DNA from: Desulfosudis oleivorans
GTDB lineage: Bacteria; Desulfobacterota; Desulfobacteria; Desulfobacterales; SURF-7
DNA: 64,000 bases
Reading direction: 5' to 3'
Assembly: GCA_020723325.1 (NCBI GenBank)
Contig: DYJD01000012.1
Span: 86,286 to 150,285 of the forward strand
A program made the translations under genes and the position numbers. Below the pieces are notes generated by a model. That model was not told the origin of the DNA and did no database searches. It worked only from the letters and a program-made list of their open reading frames with translations. Position 1 is the stretch's first letter; the number at the start of each line of letters is the position of its first letter. Positions 30,216 to 38,761 of this stretch are shown piece by piece.

Positions 30216-31637
30216 TCAAGGCTGAATGCTGATGGTGGGGTACAGCCCTTCCAACGGGCCCAGGGGATACGGCTGAATCGTATTGAACGAAATGCGCTGG
30301 TTTCTCTGGGCATGCCCTTTGTTCTCAGCGCCGTTGAAGTAGGCGCCGTTGGCTTTTAAAATATGATGAATCCGGTTCATGAATGCCGACACAAAAGCCG
30401 CGCCGCTGCCTTCAAAAATCATGTCACCCTTGAAAAAGCGACCGTTGATCTTATAAAAATCGCTGACAGGCATGCTGTTGGTCGCAAGGTCCTTGCTTGT
30501 GGTGATCAGCCCCCAGACAATCTGACCGGGCGGAATGGCAAGGGGTTCGCGAATGTCAATGATGGTGTGGGGCATAACGATACTCTCCTTGCCGATGGTC
30601 AAACGGCAATCCGGTCTGCCCCGTAAAAAACTGTTGAAACCCACGAACACGTTGTTGCCCAGGTCCGCTTCGATGATCTTGCCGCCATGGGCGGTGACAT
30701 TGTTACCTTCCAGTTTGGAATTGATGATGTAGCAATTCTCCTGGGCATTGGCGCCCTTGCCCAGCCATGCGTTTTGCAAAAAAGCACGCTGGGCCACCAG
30801 GACGTTTTCACCGATATGGGTATGGGGCTTGACCACGGCATAACGATCCAGGGAGGCGCTGGAGGGCACCGGCAGGGCGGACTCGATGTTGACCACGTCA
30901 AAAACCCGCTGAAAGGCGTCCTTGCGATCCTCCACAAAATCCATGAACATCCCCTTGGGAGGTGCGCCAGGGGCGAAATAAATATAATTGTTCAAATGTC
31001 TTACCGGAAAACGGTAGAGAAAATTAAAACTGTCCGGGCTGCGCACCCAAATAGTGCCGGGTTCGATGTTGAGGTGGCTGATTTCTCCGGCCTGCACATA
31101 GGAATAAGCGCCCACAACACAGTCCCGAATGGTGGTCAAATCCACGGTGGAAAAAGGGCCGAAAAAGCAGCCGTCGGCCGGAGAGCCGTGGATATTGGCA
31201 TAGTGGCCGGAAATCGTGTCCTTGATGAAAAATTTTTCCAGGGTTTCCGGATCATGGGAATAGCTGTGCACCAGGGTTTTGATCAGATAACTGTCCTCGA
31301 TGTCGATCACCTCGTCCTGGTTCACGGGAATTTCAAAATTCCTGTAGCGAAAACGGTCACCTTCTTGTTTCAGCTCGTCTCCGCGGATGTCGCTTTTATA
31401 CAGCAGGGAATTGGTCACCCGGCATTTCCCCAGGAAATAACTGCCGGCCAGGTTGGACTGCCGGAATTGAAAATTCAAGGGATGGTGGGTCGTGATGCCG
31501 TAAAAAGCATAGAATTTGACCATCTGACTGAACGGGATCAGGCCGTCCACAAAGGGCCCCACATCGTAACCCAGTTCCCTGAGGTTGATGTTCACCCGCT
31601 GAATGATTCTTTCCTGAAGTTTCTCAAGTTCTTTCAT
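30216..31637 (-). CDS. Left-handed beta-helix (hexapeptide-like) protein, uncharacterised
   Basis: The start is set at 31637, where AAGGAGCAGTG precedes the ATG (MKELEKLQERI); the frame opens 26 codons earlier without a site. The 473-residue protein has many short turns of hexapeptide-repeat character (DLTTIRDCVVGAYSYVQAG, HTHIGENVLVAQRAFLQNAWLG, NNVTAHGGKIIEADLGNNV), as in left-handed beta-helix acyl- and nucleotidyl-transferase families, and long flanking domains. No signal peptide. Proteins of this type are often annotated simply as transferase; I see no residue set that fixes an activity. It lies 74 bases after the CBS-domain gene on the same strand, so the two may work together, perhaps with nucleotide sensing by the CBS pair. 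Confidence 0.75.
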   Translation of the reverse strand: MKELEKLQERIIQRVNINLRELGYDVGPFVDGLIPFSQMVKFYAFYGITTHHPLNFQFRQSNLAGSYFLGKCRVTNSLLYKSDIRGDELKQEGDRFRYRNFEIPVNQDEVIDIEDSYLIKTLVHSYSHDPETLEKFFIKDTISGHYANIHGSPADGCFFGPFSTVDLTTIRDCVVGAYSYVQAGEISHLNIEPGTIWVRSPDSFNFLYRFPVRHLNNYIYFAPGAPPKGMFMDFVEDRKDAFQRVFDVVNIESALPVPSSASLDRYAVVKPHTHIGENVLVAQRAFLQNAWLGKGANAQENCYIINSKLEGNNVTAHGGKIIEADLGNNVFVGFNSFLRGRPDCRLTIGKESIVMPHTIIDIREPLAIPPGQIVWGLITTSKDLATNSMPVSDFYKINGRFFKGDMIFEGSGAAFVSAFMNRIHHILKANGAYFNGAENKGHAQRNQRISFNTIQPYPLGPLEGLYPTISIQP

Positions 31638-31711
31638 CACTGCTCCTTCATATGTATGCCGGACCCCACCGCGCCGGAACGATATTTGAATTGAAAAAAT
31701 GCAGGCTGTGC

Positions 31712-32278
31712 TCAACTGCTGAGTTCACTGTCCTTCATCACATGAAAGATTGCCGCAAACACATCCGACAGGCGCAAAATTCCGACGATCTTTCCTTCAC
31801 GGGTTACCAGCAGGGACAGATGCGTGCCCTGCACCAGTTGATGAACGGCGGTATCCAGGGGCGCGTTTTCTTCCACATACTCCCCTTCCGAAGGGGTCTG
31901 CATATAATCCTCCACCTTCATCCGGGCCGCTTTTTTATAGACATCCTCCATGATGCCGGCCTCCAGACGGTAACGTTCCTGCAGATTGTTGACCAATTTC
32001 GGGCTGAAGCCGAAACGGCTGATGTCCTCGATCCGGCGGATGGATTCATCCCGGGGCAACAGGGCCCGCAGCACGCCCAATTGGCTCAACTTGCCGATCA
32101 CCTGCTGGTTGTAATCCAGAATCAGGATGGCGCGATGGTGGTAGAGATTATGCTCCACGTCGAATTCCTCCTGGGCTTTTTCAAGGGCCGTAACCGCCTC
32201 AAAAAGGGTTGCCCCCTTGGGAACGGTTGCATATTCTGAAACAGGCACCATCAAATCTTTTACCAAAAAATTCTTCAC
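31712..32278 (-). CDS. CBS-domain pair protein
   Basis: 188 residues from a GTG at 32278, 7 bases after GGAG; a TTG two codons earlier is too close to that site. Two CBS motifs are visible: residues ~5-70 (VKDLMVPVSEYATVPKGATL...AILILDYNQQVIGKLSQLGVLRAL) and ~120-180 (VEDYMQTPSEGEYVEENAPL...SLLVTREGKIVGILRLSDVF). The pair normally forms a pocket for AMP, ATP or SAM. The intervening helix region (FGFSPKLVNNLQERYRLEAG) is longer than in minimal CBS proteins. It is transcribed first, before the beta-helix gene. Confidence 0.88.
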   Translation of the reverse strand: MKNFLVKDLMVPVSEYATVPKGATLFEAVTALEKAQEEFDVEHNLYHHRAILILDYNQQVIGKLSQLGVLRALLPRDESIRRIEDISRFGFSPKLVNNLQERYRLEAGIMEDVYKKAARMKVEDYMQTPSEGEYVEENAPLDTAVHQLVQGTHLSLLVTREGKIVGILRLSDVFAAIFHVMKDSELSS

Positions 32279-32454
32279 GATCAAACTCCGGTATGGGTTT
32301 GCGGTTAATGCCTTTGGCGGCCTTGCTTATCATCTAAATTTCGACCGGAATATCCATGGGTTCTGTCCGGGGTTATGTAGCATGGGCCGGGATTGCATTT
32401 CAAGGCCCGGTTTCAGCTTGCATTCAAAACGGTTTTCTTTTAAATAGCAAGACT

Positions 32455-33273
32455 ATGGGATATGTATTTGATTTTCATGATGCCAAGGCCTACGAAGCCT
32501 GGCTCCGGGAGGAACGCAACGCCTTTACCACCGGACTGGAAATCCGGCTGATGCAAGCCTTGCTTCAGCCGGTCAAAGCCGAAACCGTGCTGGATATCGG
32601 CTGCGGCACCGGTGCAAGCCTTGCAGCCTTGCTGGACATGGGCCTGGCGGTGACCGGTTTGGATCCCTCGCCCTATATGCTGGACATCGCCTATGAAAAG
32701 GTGAAAGAGCGGGTGGATCTCTTCCGCGGATTTGCCGAAGATTTGCCCTTTGAAGACAATTCGTTTAATCACGCCTGCTTTTTTACCTCCCTGGAGTTCG
32801 TCGACGACCCCCGCAAAGCCCTGGCCGAGGCCTCCCGGGTGGCCAAGGACCGCATTTTCATCGGGGTCCTGAACCGCTATGCCTATAAATGCCTGCAGCG
32901 GCGGATCAAGGGCCTGTTCACCGAAACGATTTACAACAAGGCCCGTTTTTTCAGTATCTGGGAGTTGAAGCATGAACTGCATGATCTTTTAGGCCCGGTT
33001 CCCGTCAAATGGCGTACGGTTTGCCAATTGCCCCTGGGGTCCGGGAGAATCGCCCAAAAATGGGCAGGTTCCGGACTGGTCCAACGTTTCCCCTTTGGTG
33101 CTTTTGCCGGTCTGGTGGCCCCCCTGGTGCCCCGCTTCCGCACCCGGCCCCTGACCCTCAAGCACACCGCCCAAACACCGGCAAGTGCCATGACCGGATG
33201 CATGGGTAATGCCCGCTTTCGACCGAATGAATGGCAGGCGGGAAAAGGCCGGAACGATTCAGCTGGTGAATGA
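32455..33273 (+). CDS. Class I SAM-dependent methyltransferase
   Basis: 272 residues starting at the ATG at 32455; the frame opens 33 codons earlier in low-quality sequence. No clear ribosome site. Motif I VLDIGCGTGASLAALLDMG (~43-61), an acidic strand-2 end (VTGLDPSPYMLD) and motif IV FAEDLPFEDNSFNHACF define a Methyltransf_11 fold. The C-terminal ~60 residues are basic and Pro-rich, beyond the fold. It lies 26 bases upstream of the AmrS gene on the same strand and may be in its operon, which continues to the prenyltransferase and UbiX. In that setting a quinone or small-molecule methyltransferase is possible, but the substrate is unknown. Confidence 0.82.
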   Translation: MGYVFDFHDAKAYEAWLREERNAFTTGLEIRLMQALLQPVKAETVLDIGCGTGASLAALLDMGLAVTGLDPSPYMLDIAYEKVKERVDLFRGFAEDLPFEDNSFNHACFFTSLEFVDDPRKALAEASRVAKDRIFIGVLNRYAYKCLQRRIKGLFTETIYNKARFFSIWELKHELHDLLGPVPVKWRTVCQLPLGSGRIAQKWAGSGLVQRFPFGAFAGLVAPLVPRFRTRPLTLKHTAQTPASAMTGCMGNARFRPNEWQAGKGRNDSAGE

Positions 33274-33299
33274 ATCCTCGTGAAATGGAGGTCTTCAGC

Positions 33300-34316
33300 A
33301 TGGAAGCCCTTTTGTATAAGCCCCTTAAGGAGAAAAAAGTTCAGTGCCGGCTTTGCAGTCACCGGTGCATCATCAGCGACGACACCCGCGGCCGCTGCCA
33401 GGTGCGCGAAAACCGCGACGGCCGCCTGTACACCCTGGTTTACGGTCGCCTGATCGCCCGGCATATCGACCCCATTGAGAAAAAGCCCATCTTTCATCTT
33501 GCCCCCGGCAGCCGTTCCTATTCCATTGCCACGGTGGGCTGCAATTTCAAATGCCGCTTCTGCCAGAATGCCGACATCGCCCAGATGCCGGCGGATCATG
33601 GCGGACGAATTGTGGGTGAAACCATTGCACCGGCGACCATTGTGGATGACGCCTTGCGGAATCATTGCCGCAGCATTGCCTATACCTATACCGAGCCCAC
33701 GGTTTATTTTGAATATGCCCTGGAAACCGCCCGTCTGGCCAAGGCCCAAGGGATTAAAAACGTCTTTGTGACCAACGGCTACATGACCACAGAGGCCCTG
33801 GAAACGGCGGCGCCGGTTCTGGACGCCGCCAATGTGGATCTAAAGGCTTTTTCAGACGAATTCTACAAGGAATACTGCGACGCCCGCCTGACGCCGGTAA
33901 AAGAAACATTGATGCACATGAAAAAACAAAGGGTATGGGTGGAGATCACGACTCTTTTGATTCCCGGTTTGAACGACTCCCAGGCCGAACTCAGGGCCCT
34001 CGCCGGCTTTATCGCCGAATCCCTGGGAAGCGATACCCCCTGGCACATCAGCCGGTTCCATCCCACCTATCGGCTCACGGATCGGCCGCTAACCCCCCTT
34101 GACAGCTTATTGACGGCCCGCAAAATCGGCCTTGCCGCCGGCCTGAAATATGTTTATACCGGCAATGTGCCGGGTGAGAAAGGCGAAAGCACTTTCTGCC
34201 ACGGCTGCGGGGAAATGCTCATCGAGCGTTTTGGTTTTTCCATCCGCAGGAACCTGGTGAAAAACAGTCTTTGTCCTTTTTGCCAGGCCGTGATTCATGG
34301 CTTGGAAATGGGCTAG
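33300..34316 (+). CDS. amrS: AmmeMemoRadiSam-type radical SAM enzyme (AmrS)
   Basis: The ATG at 33300 follows ATGGAGGTCTTCAGC; an earlier start would overlap the methyltransferase. The 338 residues begin with two Cys pairs (CRLCSHRC, then CQVRE) and carry the radical SAM cluster motif CNFKCRFC (~82-89), followed by GNFK-like loops and TYTEPTVYFEY typical of the PflA-like AmrS family. A C-terminal Cys set (CHGCGEML, CPFC) could bind a metal or second cluster. AmrS is usually encoded with AmrA (AMMECR1) and AmrB (Memo) proteins; neither is in this window. The reaction is not established for the family to my knowledge. The neighbours (methyltransferase, prenyltransferase, UbiX) suggest a cofactor or quinone link. 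Confidence 0.88.
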   Translation: MEALLYKPLKEKKVQCRLCSHRCIISDDTRGRCQVRENRDGRLYTLVYGRLIARHIDPIEKKPIFHLAPGSRSYSIATVGCNFKCRFCQNADIAQMPADHGGRIVGETIAPATIVDDALRNHCRSIAYTYTEPTVYFEYALETARLAKAQGIKNVFVTNGYMTTEALETAAPVLDAANVDLKAFSDEFYKEYCDARLTPVKETLMHMKKQRVWVEITTLLIPGLNDSQAELRALAGFIAESLGSDTPWHISRFHPTYRLTDRPLTPLDSLLTARKIGLAAGLKYVYTGNVPGEKGESTFCHGCGEMLIERFGFSIRRNLVKNSLCPFCQAVIHGLEMG

Positions 34317-34326
34317 CTGATAAAAA

Positions 34327-35202
34327 ATGAAAATATTAATGGAATTATGGACGCGCGGGCTGGCTTATGGCCGGATGATCAAATTCAGCCATACCATCTT
34401 TGCCCTGCCGTTTGCCCTTTCGGCCCTGGTGTTGGCCCAGCGGCAAGTCGGGATTACCACTGGCACCCTTTTCTGGATCATGGCGGCCATGGTGGGCGCG
34501 CGCAGTGCGGCCATGGGCTTCAACCGCATCGTGGATGCGGAGTACGACGGTAACAATCCCCGTACCGTGGGCCGTGAAATCCCCACCGGCAAACTGGACA
34601 AGAAAGCCGCTGTCCGCTTCGTGTTTTTTTTCTCCCTGGTGTTCATTGCCGCCGCTGCCATGCTGGGAAAATTGTGTTTATATCTATCCTTTCCGGTGCT
34701 AGCCATGCTGTTTTTTTATTCTTATACCAAACGCTTCACCCTTTTTTGCCATATCTATCTCGGCCTGGTGATTGCCCTGGCGCCCTTGGGGGCCTGGATC
34801 GCCGTCACCGGGGGATTTTCCCCCGGCATCCTGTTGCTGTCCCTGGCCCTTTTGACCTACATTGCCGGCTTTGATATTCTTTACGCTTGCCAGGATATTC
34901 AATTTGACCAGGCCGCCGGACTGCATTCCATCCCGGCCCGCCTGGGAGTTCCCAAAGCCCTGGGCATTTCCACCGGCCTGCACCTGATCTCCTTTTTCGC
35001 CCTGTTGGGGCTGCTGCCGGTTTTTCATCTGGGCCGCATTTATTTAATTGTCGTCATTGCCATTGGCATTTTGTTGATTATCGAGCACCGCCTGGTTCAT
35101 CCGGAGGACTTAAGCCGGGTGAACATGGCTTTTTTTCACATGAACAGCATTATTTCAATTCTCCTTTTCGCAGGGATCTTTTTGGATTACCTGGTGCAAT
35201 GA
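34327..35202 (+). CDS. UbiA-family polyprenyltransferase (MqnP/4-hydroxybenzoate type)
   Basis: An integral membrane aromatic prenyltransferase with about eight or nine spans in 291 residues. The two Asp-rich motifs that bind prenyl diphosphate through Mg are present: NRIVDAEYDGNNPRT (~60-74) and YACQDIQFDQAAG (~178-190). It lies 10 bases after AmrS and 6 bases before UbiX. In anaerobes without ubiquinone this pairing normally serves menaquinone made by the futalosine route, where a UbiA homologue (MqnP) prenylates the aromatic acid and a UbiX/UbiD pair removes the carboxylate. No UbiD or mqnA-D genes are in the window, so the pathway assignment is inference. Confidence 0.88.
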   Translation: MKILMELWTRGLAYGRMIKFSHTIFALPFALSALVLAQRQVGITTGTLFWIMAAMVGARSAAMGFNRIVDAEYDGNNPRTVGREIPTGKLDKKAAVRFVFFFSLVFIAAAAMLGKLCLYLSFPVLAMLFFYSYTKRFTLFCHIYLGLVIALAPLGAWIAVTGGFSPGILLLSLALLTYIAGFDILYACQDIQFDQAAGLHSIPARLGVPKALGISTGLHLISFFALLGLLPVFHLGRIYLIVVIAIGILLIIEHRLVHPEDLSRVNMAFFHMNSIISILLFAGIFLDYLVQ

Positions 35203-35208
35203 GGGTGT

Positions 35209-35817
35209 ATGTCTAAAAGAATCATTGTCGGAATTTGCGGTGCTTCGGGAGTCATTTACGGCATCCGCCTTTTGCAGGCCCTGGTGGAAAATCCGATCCA
35301 TATATCCCTGCTCATTTCCCGGGCCGGCAGGCTGGTATTGAGCCATGAGTCGGATTTTGATCCGGATGCGCCCCTTGAATCCCTGAAGCAACTGGGTGCA
35401 AAGCTCCATGAAGCGGCGCAATTGAATGTATATGGACCCAATGACTGGCTTGCCCCGCCGGCCAGCGGTTCATTTCGCCACGACGGCATGGTGATCGCCC
35501 CCTGCTCCATGAAAACGTTGGCTGCTGTTGCGGGCGGGCTGGCGGACACACTCCTGCAGCGTGCCGCCGATGTCTGCCTGAAGGAAAGAAGACCGTTGAT
35601 CCTTGTGCCCCGGGAAACGCCCTTAAATCTCATCCACCTCGAAAACATGGTGCGGGTCTGCCGGGCCGGGGCCATTCTATTACCGGCCATGCCGTCTTTT
35701 TATACCCATCCACAAACCATCCCGGCCCTTGTGGATACGGTGACGGCCAGGATCCTGGATCATCTGGCAGTGCAGCACCAGTTGGCCCAGGAATGGGGCA
35801 AGGTGAACATATGCTAA
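35209..35817 (+). CDS. ubiX: Flavin prenyltransferase, UbiX family
   Basis: 202 residues. UbiX makes prenylated FMN, the cofactor of UbiD-type decarboxylases, from FMN and dimethylallyl phosphate. GICGASGVIYGIRLLQAL at the N-terminus is the FMN-binding loop, VIAPCSMKTLAAVAGGLADTL (~104-124) the conserved middle motif, and LVPRETPLNLIHLENM and LLPAMPSFY the substrate-site segments near the end. GAGGGTGT precedes the ATG. It is the last gene of the methyltransferase-AmrS-prenyltransferase-UbiX run. Confidence 0.94.
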   Translation: MSKRIIVGICGASGVIYGIRLLQALVENPIHISLLISRAGRLVLSHESDFDPDAPLESLKQLGAKLHEAAQLNVYGPNDWLAPPASGSFRHDGMVIAPCSMKTLAAVAGGLADTLLQRAADVCLKERRPLILVPRETPLNLIHLENMVRVCRAGAILLPAMPSFYTHPQTIPALVDTVTARILDHLAVQHQLAQEWGKVNIC

Positions 35818-35912
35818 TATTCGCGCGCTTTTTTAAAAGAAAGACGTTTGATCTCCGACTTTTTTTGTGCTATGCGCAACAATATCCTTCCAACCCAGAA
35901 TAGGTGGATTAT

Positions 35913-36389
35913 ATGCCGGAAAAAGTCTACATCGGTGAAAACAACATGGCCACATTTCGCTGTCCGCAATGTGACAAATCCAAAACTGCCGACGTTTCCC
36001 GCTACAGGCACATTCAAACCGCCGTCCGGGTCAAGCTGAAATGCCCGTGCGGGCATGCCTATACTGTATTGTTGGAGCGCAGGAAACATGTCCGCAAAAA
36101 TTTGAATCTGCCGGGCCATTTCTACCATAACAAGAGCTCCCAGCGGGGCTCCATGACGGTAACGGATCTTTCCCGCTCCGGACTGCGCCTGAAACTCAAT
36201 TTTAAATGCGATGTGCAGGTGGGGGACAAACTGATGCTGGAATTCACCTTGGATGACAAACAGCACTCCCTGGTTTCCAAGGAAGTAATCGTCCGCAGCA
36301 TCACCGACACAAATATCGGGGCGGAATTCACCGCCAAGGAACACTACGACAAGCTCGGTTCATATTTATTGTTTGATTTTGGTTCCTAA
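35913..36389 (+). CDS. PilZ-domain protein with N-terminal zinc-ribbon-like segment
   Basis: I choose the ATG at 35913, 5-6 bases after AGGTGG; the frame opens at a GTG at 35904. In 158 residues, the first 55 hold CPQC and CPCG pairs, consistent with a zinc ribbon. The PilZ domain follows from ~60, with RRKHVRKN (the RxxxR c-di-GMP-binding motif) and DLSRSGLRL (the D/NxSxxG motif). It should bind cyclic di-GMP and pass the signal to motility, adhesion or polysaccharide machinery. The chemoreceptor gene is convergent 9 bases away, a hint rather than proof of a motility link. Confidence 0.88.
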   Translation: MPEKVYIGENNMATFRCPQCDKSKTADVSRYRHIQTAVRVKLKCPCGHAYTVLLERRKHVRKNLNLPGHFYHNKSSQRGSMTVTDLSRSGLRLKLNFKCDVQVGDKLMLEFTLDDKQHSLVSKEVIVRSITDTNIGAEFTAKEHYDKLGSYLLFDFGS

Positions 36390-36398
36390 TGAGGCTTG

Positions 36399-38576
36399 TC
36401 AATATTTTCTGAATTTTTCATCATTAATGACAATCCTTTCCCCAGGCCTGATTTCCCGGCCGGCGGGAAGGCCTTCTGCTCCCGCCCCTGATTGCGGCAA
36501 AACTTGCAGGGCGGTGGAACGGCTCTCTCCGCTTTTTAGTTGAAATCTTACAAGCAGCCTGCGCACGGACTCGGCCTGGGAAGAGAGTTCTTCCGAGGCC
36601 GAGGAAGTTTCTTCAGCATTGGCGGTATTCTGCTGGGTGATGTCATCCACCTGATTCAATCCCTTGGCGATCTGGGAAATACCCTGGGCCTGCTCGTTGC
36701 TGGCCGAGTTGATCTCAGAGATAAGATCCGCCACCTTAGCAATGCCGTGATTCATTTCCTCCAAGGCCTTGGCGGTTTTTTCGGCAATGGTGCTGCCGTT
36801 CTCGACCTTGTGCAAGGAACCTTCTATCAGCTCGGCGGTTTCCTGGGCCGCCTTGGCGCTGCGGGATGCCAATGTCCGAACCTCCTGGGCCACAACGGCA
36901 AATCCCTTGCCGTGCTTGCCGGCACGCGCGGCCTCCACGGCGGCGTTCAAGGCCAGAAGATTGGTCTGAAAAGCGATGTCGTCAATGGTTTTGATGATTT
37001 TCGAAATCTGGGAGCTGGAAGTGCTGATGGCCTCCATGGCCTTGATCATATCGGTCATTTGCTCGGCACCGCGGTTGCCCGCATTGCGTACTTCCGCTGC
37101 AAGCTGATTGGCTTGGGTGGCATTTTCAGCGTTGGTCTTGGTCTGGGCGCCGATGGTGGTCATAGTGCTGGTGATTTCCTGAATAGCCGCTGCCTGCTCA
37201 GTCGCCCCCTGGGATAGGGATTGACTGGAGGCCGCCACTTGCCTGGCGCCGCTCTCCACCTGATCGCTGGCAGCTTGCAGTTCCGCCACGATTTCGCTCA
37301 AACTCCGCAACATGGTATAGAGGGCCTGGCCGAGAATATCCTTGTCGGAAAGTATTTTTACATTTTGGGAAAGATTGCCGGAAGCAATCTGGTCGGCCAT
37401 CCTGGCTTTTTCTTCCAAACCATTGGCCATGACATCCAAAGCACCGGCCAGATGGCCGATCTCATCCATTTGTTCCATTTTCAGCCGCTGGGAAAGATCG
37501 CCGGCGCTGATGGCCTTTGCCAGATTCAGGGCCTTGGCAAGGGGGGTGGTGATGGAGCGCGCAATAAAAAAACCGATCAGCATGATCAGAAAGCAGCCCA
37601 CACCGGCAATGGCAATGGAAATCCAAAAAATCCTTTCAATAAGCTCCATTACCTGGCCCACGGGCACGAAGATGGTTAAAATCAAGTCGGCATGGACCGT
37701 GGAATCGGCCATACTACCGCAAAGGGTGCCGGCATCCGTAAGGGGCGCATAGCCTACAAAATCGTTTTCCACGCCTGTATCGAAAAGCCGCACGCCACCT
37801 TTCTTATCCACATGCAACCAATCATCCAGGGCCTTGCTTATTATCAACTGCTTGTCCACCAACGTTTCATCGGAATGGGCAACAGCAATCCCGGCTTGCA
37901 TGTCCACCACGGCAATGCGATTGTTTTCATACCCGTTCCCCTTGATTTTTCCATCCAGGGCCTGAATAAACGGATATAAGCTGTCCCAATCCAAATACGC
38001 CAGAAAAAAACCGTTGGGCTTGCCGCTCGAATCCTTGGTTTTAAGCTTGAAAACATAAGTAAAATTGGATCGCCGGCCGATCTGCTTCATGAAATCGGTT
38101 TTCACAGCGCAAACACTACGGTCAGGGGCATCGACCTTGCCGGCCAGGCCCTCCAAGGTTTTGCCCTTTATCGCCTCGGTTTTTTGTCCTTTGGCCGAGC
38201 CGCCGGCCACCGCCTCCAGCACCTTGCCGGTTTTATCCGTGAGCAACATCAAGGCAAAGCCGTTTTGATTCTCAAGCAGCAACTTAAAATGATTGCCGAT
38301 CTCCTGGACCGTATTGAATTCAATGGCCATCCCGAAAATATCTTCGGCGGTCCATTTCAGAAATTGCTTTTCCTGGGCCGTAAAAAATCCATTGATTTCA
38401 TCAGCCCCGCTTTCGATGAGCAGTTTCATGATGCGCATATTGTTGTCCATGGCCCGACCGCGGACAGGACGATAGGTCGCTACCACAATGGCCAACATGG
38501 GGATGAGGGACAACAGGAAACCGAACAAGATCTTGCGACCTAGACTACCGGCAATAAGTCTGATCAGCCAGCTCAT
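36399..38576 (-). CDS. Methyl-accepting chemotaxis protein
   Basis: 725 residues. A first membrane span (~14-32) is followed by a large periplasmic Cache-like sensor (~40-310), a second span (~318-342, [19 protein letters not shown]), a HAMP domain starting [12 protein letters not shown] with a second HAMP-like helix pair ([15 protein letters not shown]), and the cytoplasmic signalling hairpin with the invariant tip [20 protein letters not shown]. It ends without the CheR-tethering pentapeptide. AAAAGGAG precedes the ATG. The next gene upstream on this strand encodes a periplasmic binding protein (38762), which could hand a ligand to this receptor. No other chemotaxis gene is in the window. 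Confidence 0.93.
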   Translation of the reverse strand: MSWLIRLIAGSLGRKILFGFLLSLIPMLAIVVATYRPVRGRAMDNNMRIMKLLIESGADEINGFFTAQEKQFLKWTAEDIFGMAIEFNTVQEIGNHFKLLLENQNGFALMLLTDKTGKVLEAVAGGSAKGQKTEAIKGKTLEGLAGKVDAPDRSVCAVKTDFMKQIGRRSNFTYVFKLKTKDSSGKPNGFFLAYLDWDSLYPFIQALDGKIKGNGYENNRIAVVDMQAGIAVAHSDETLVDKQLIISKALDDWLHVDKKGGVRLFDTGVENDFVGYAPLTDAGTLCGSMADSTVHADLILTIFVPVGQVMELIERIFWISIAIAGVGCFLIMLIGFFIARSITTPLAKALNLAKAISAGDLSQRLKMEQMDEIGHLAGALDVMANGLEEKARMADQIASGNLSQNVKILSDKDILGQALYTMLRSLSEIVAELQAASDQVESGARQVAASSQSLSQGATEQAAAIQEITSTMTTIGAQTKTNAENATQANQLAAEVRNAGNRGAEQMTDMIKAMEAISTSSSQISKIIKTIDDIAFQTNLLALNAAVEAARAGKHGKGFAVVAQEVRTLASRSAKAAQETAELIEGSLHKVENGSTIAEKTAKALEEMNHGIAKVADLISEINSASNEQAQGISQIAKGLNQVDDITQQNTANAEETSSASEELSSQAESVRRLLVRFQLKSGESRSTALQVLPQSGAGAEGLPAGREIRPGERIVINDEKFRKY

Positions 38577-38761
38577 GGCAGTACTCCTTTTAGGGTTAGA
38601 GATACGCTATACAGAATACGATAGCGGCGTTCATGTTTGAACTCCTTAGCCGATTGCCCCTATCTTAAGTTCCCAGTAAATCATCGCCCGTATCCCGGGG
38701 CTCGCATCCCGTATCTCGTATCCTCATTCCACATTCCGACTTCCACGTTCCGCCTTCAGCA

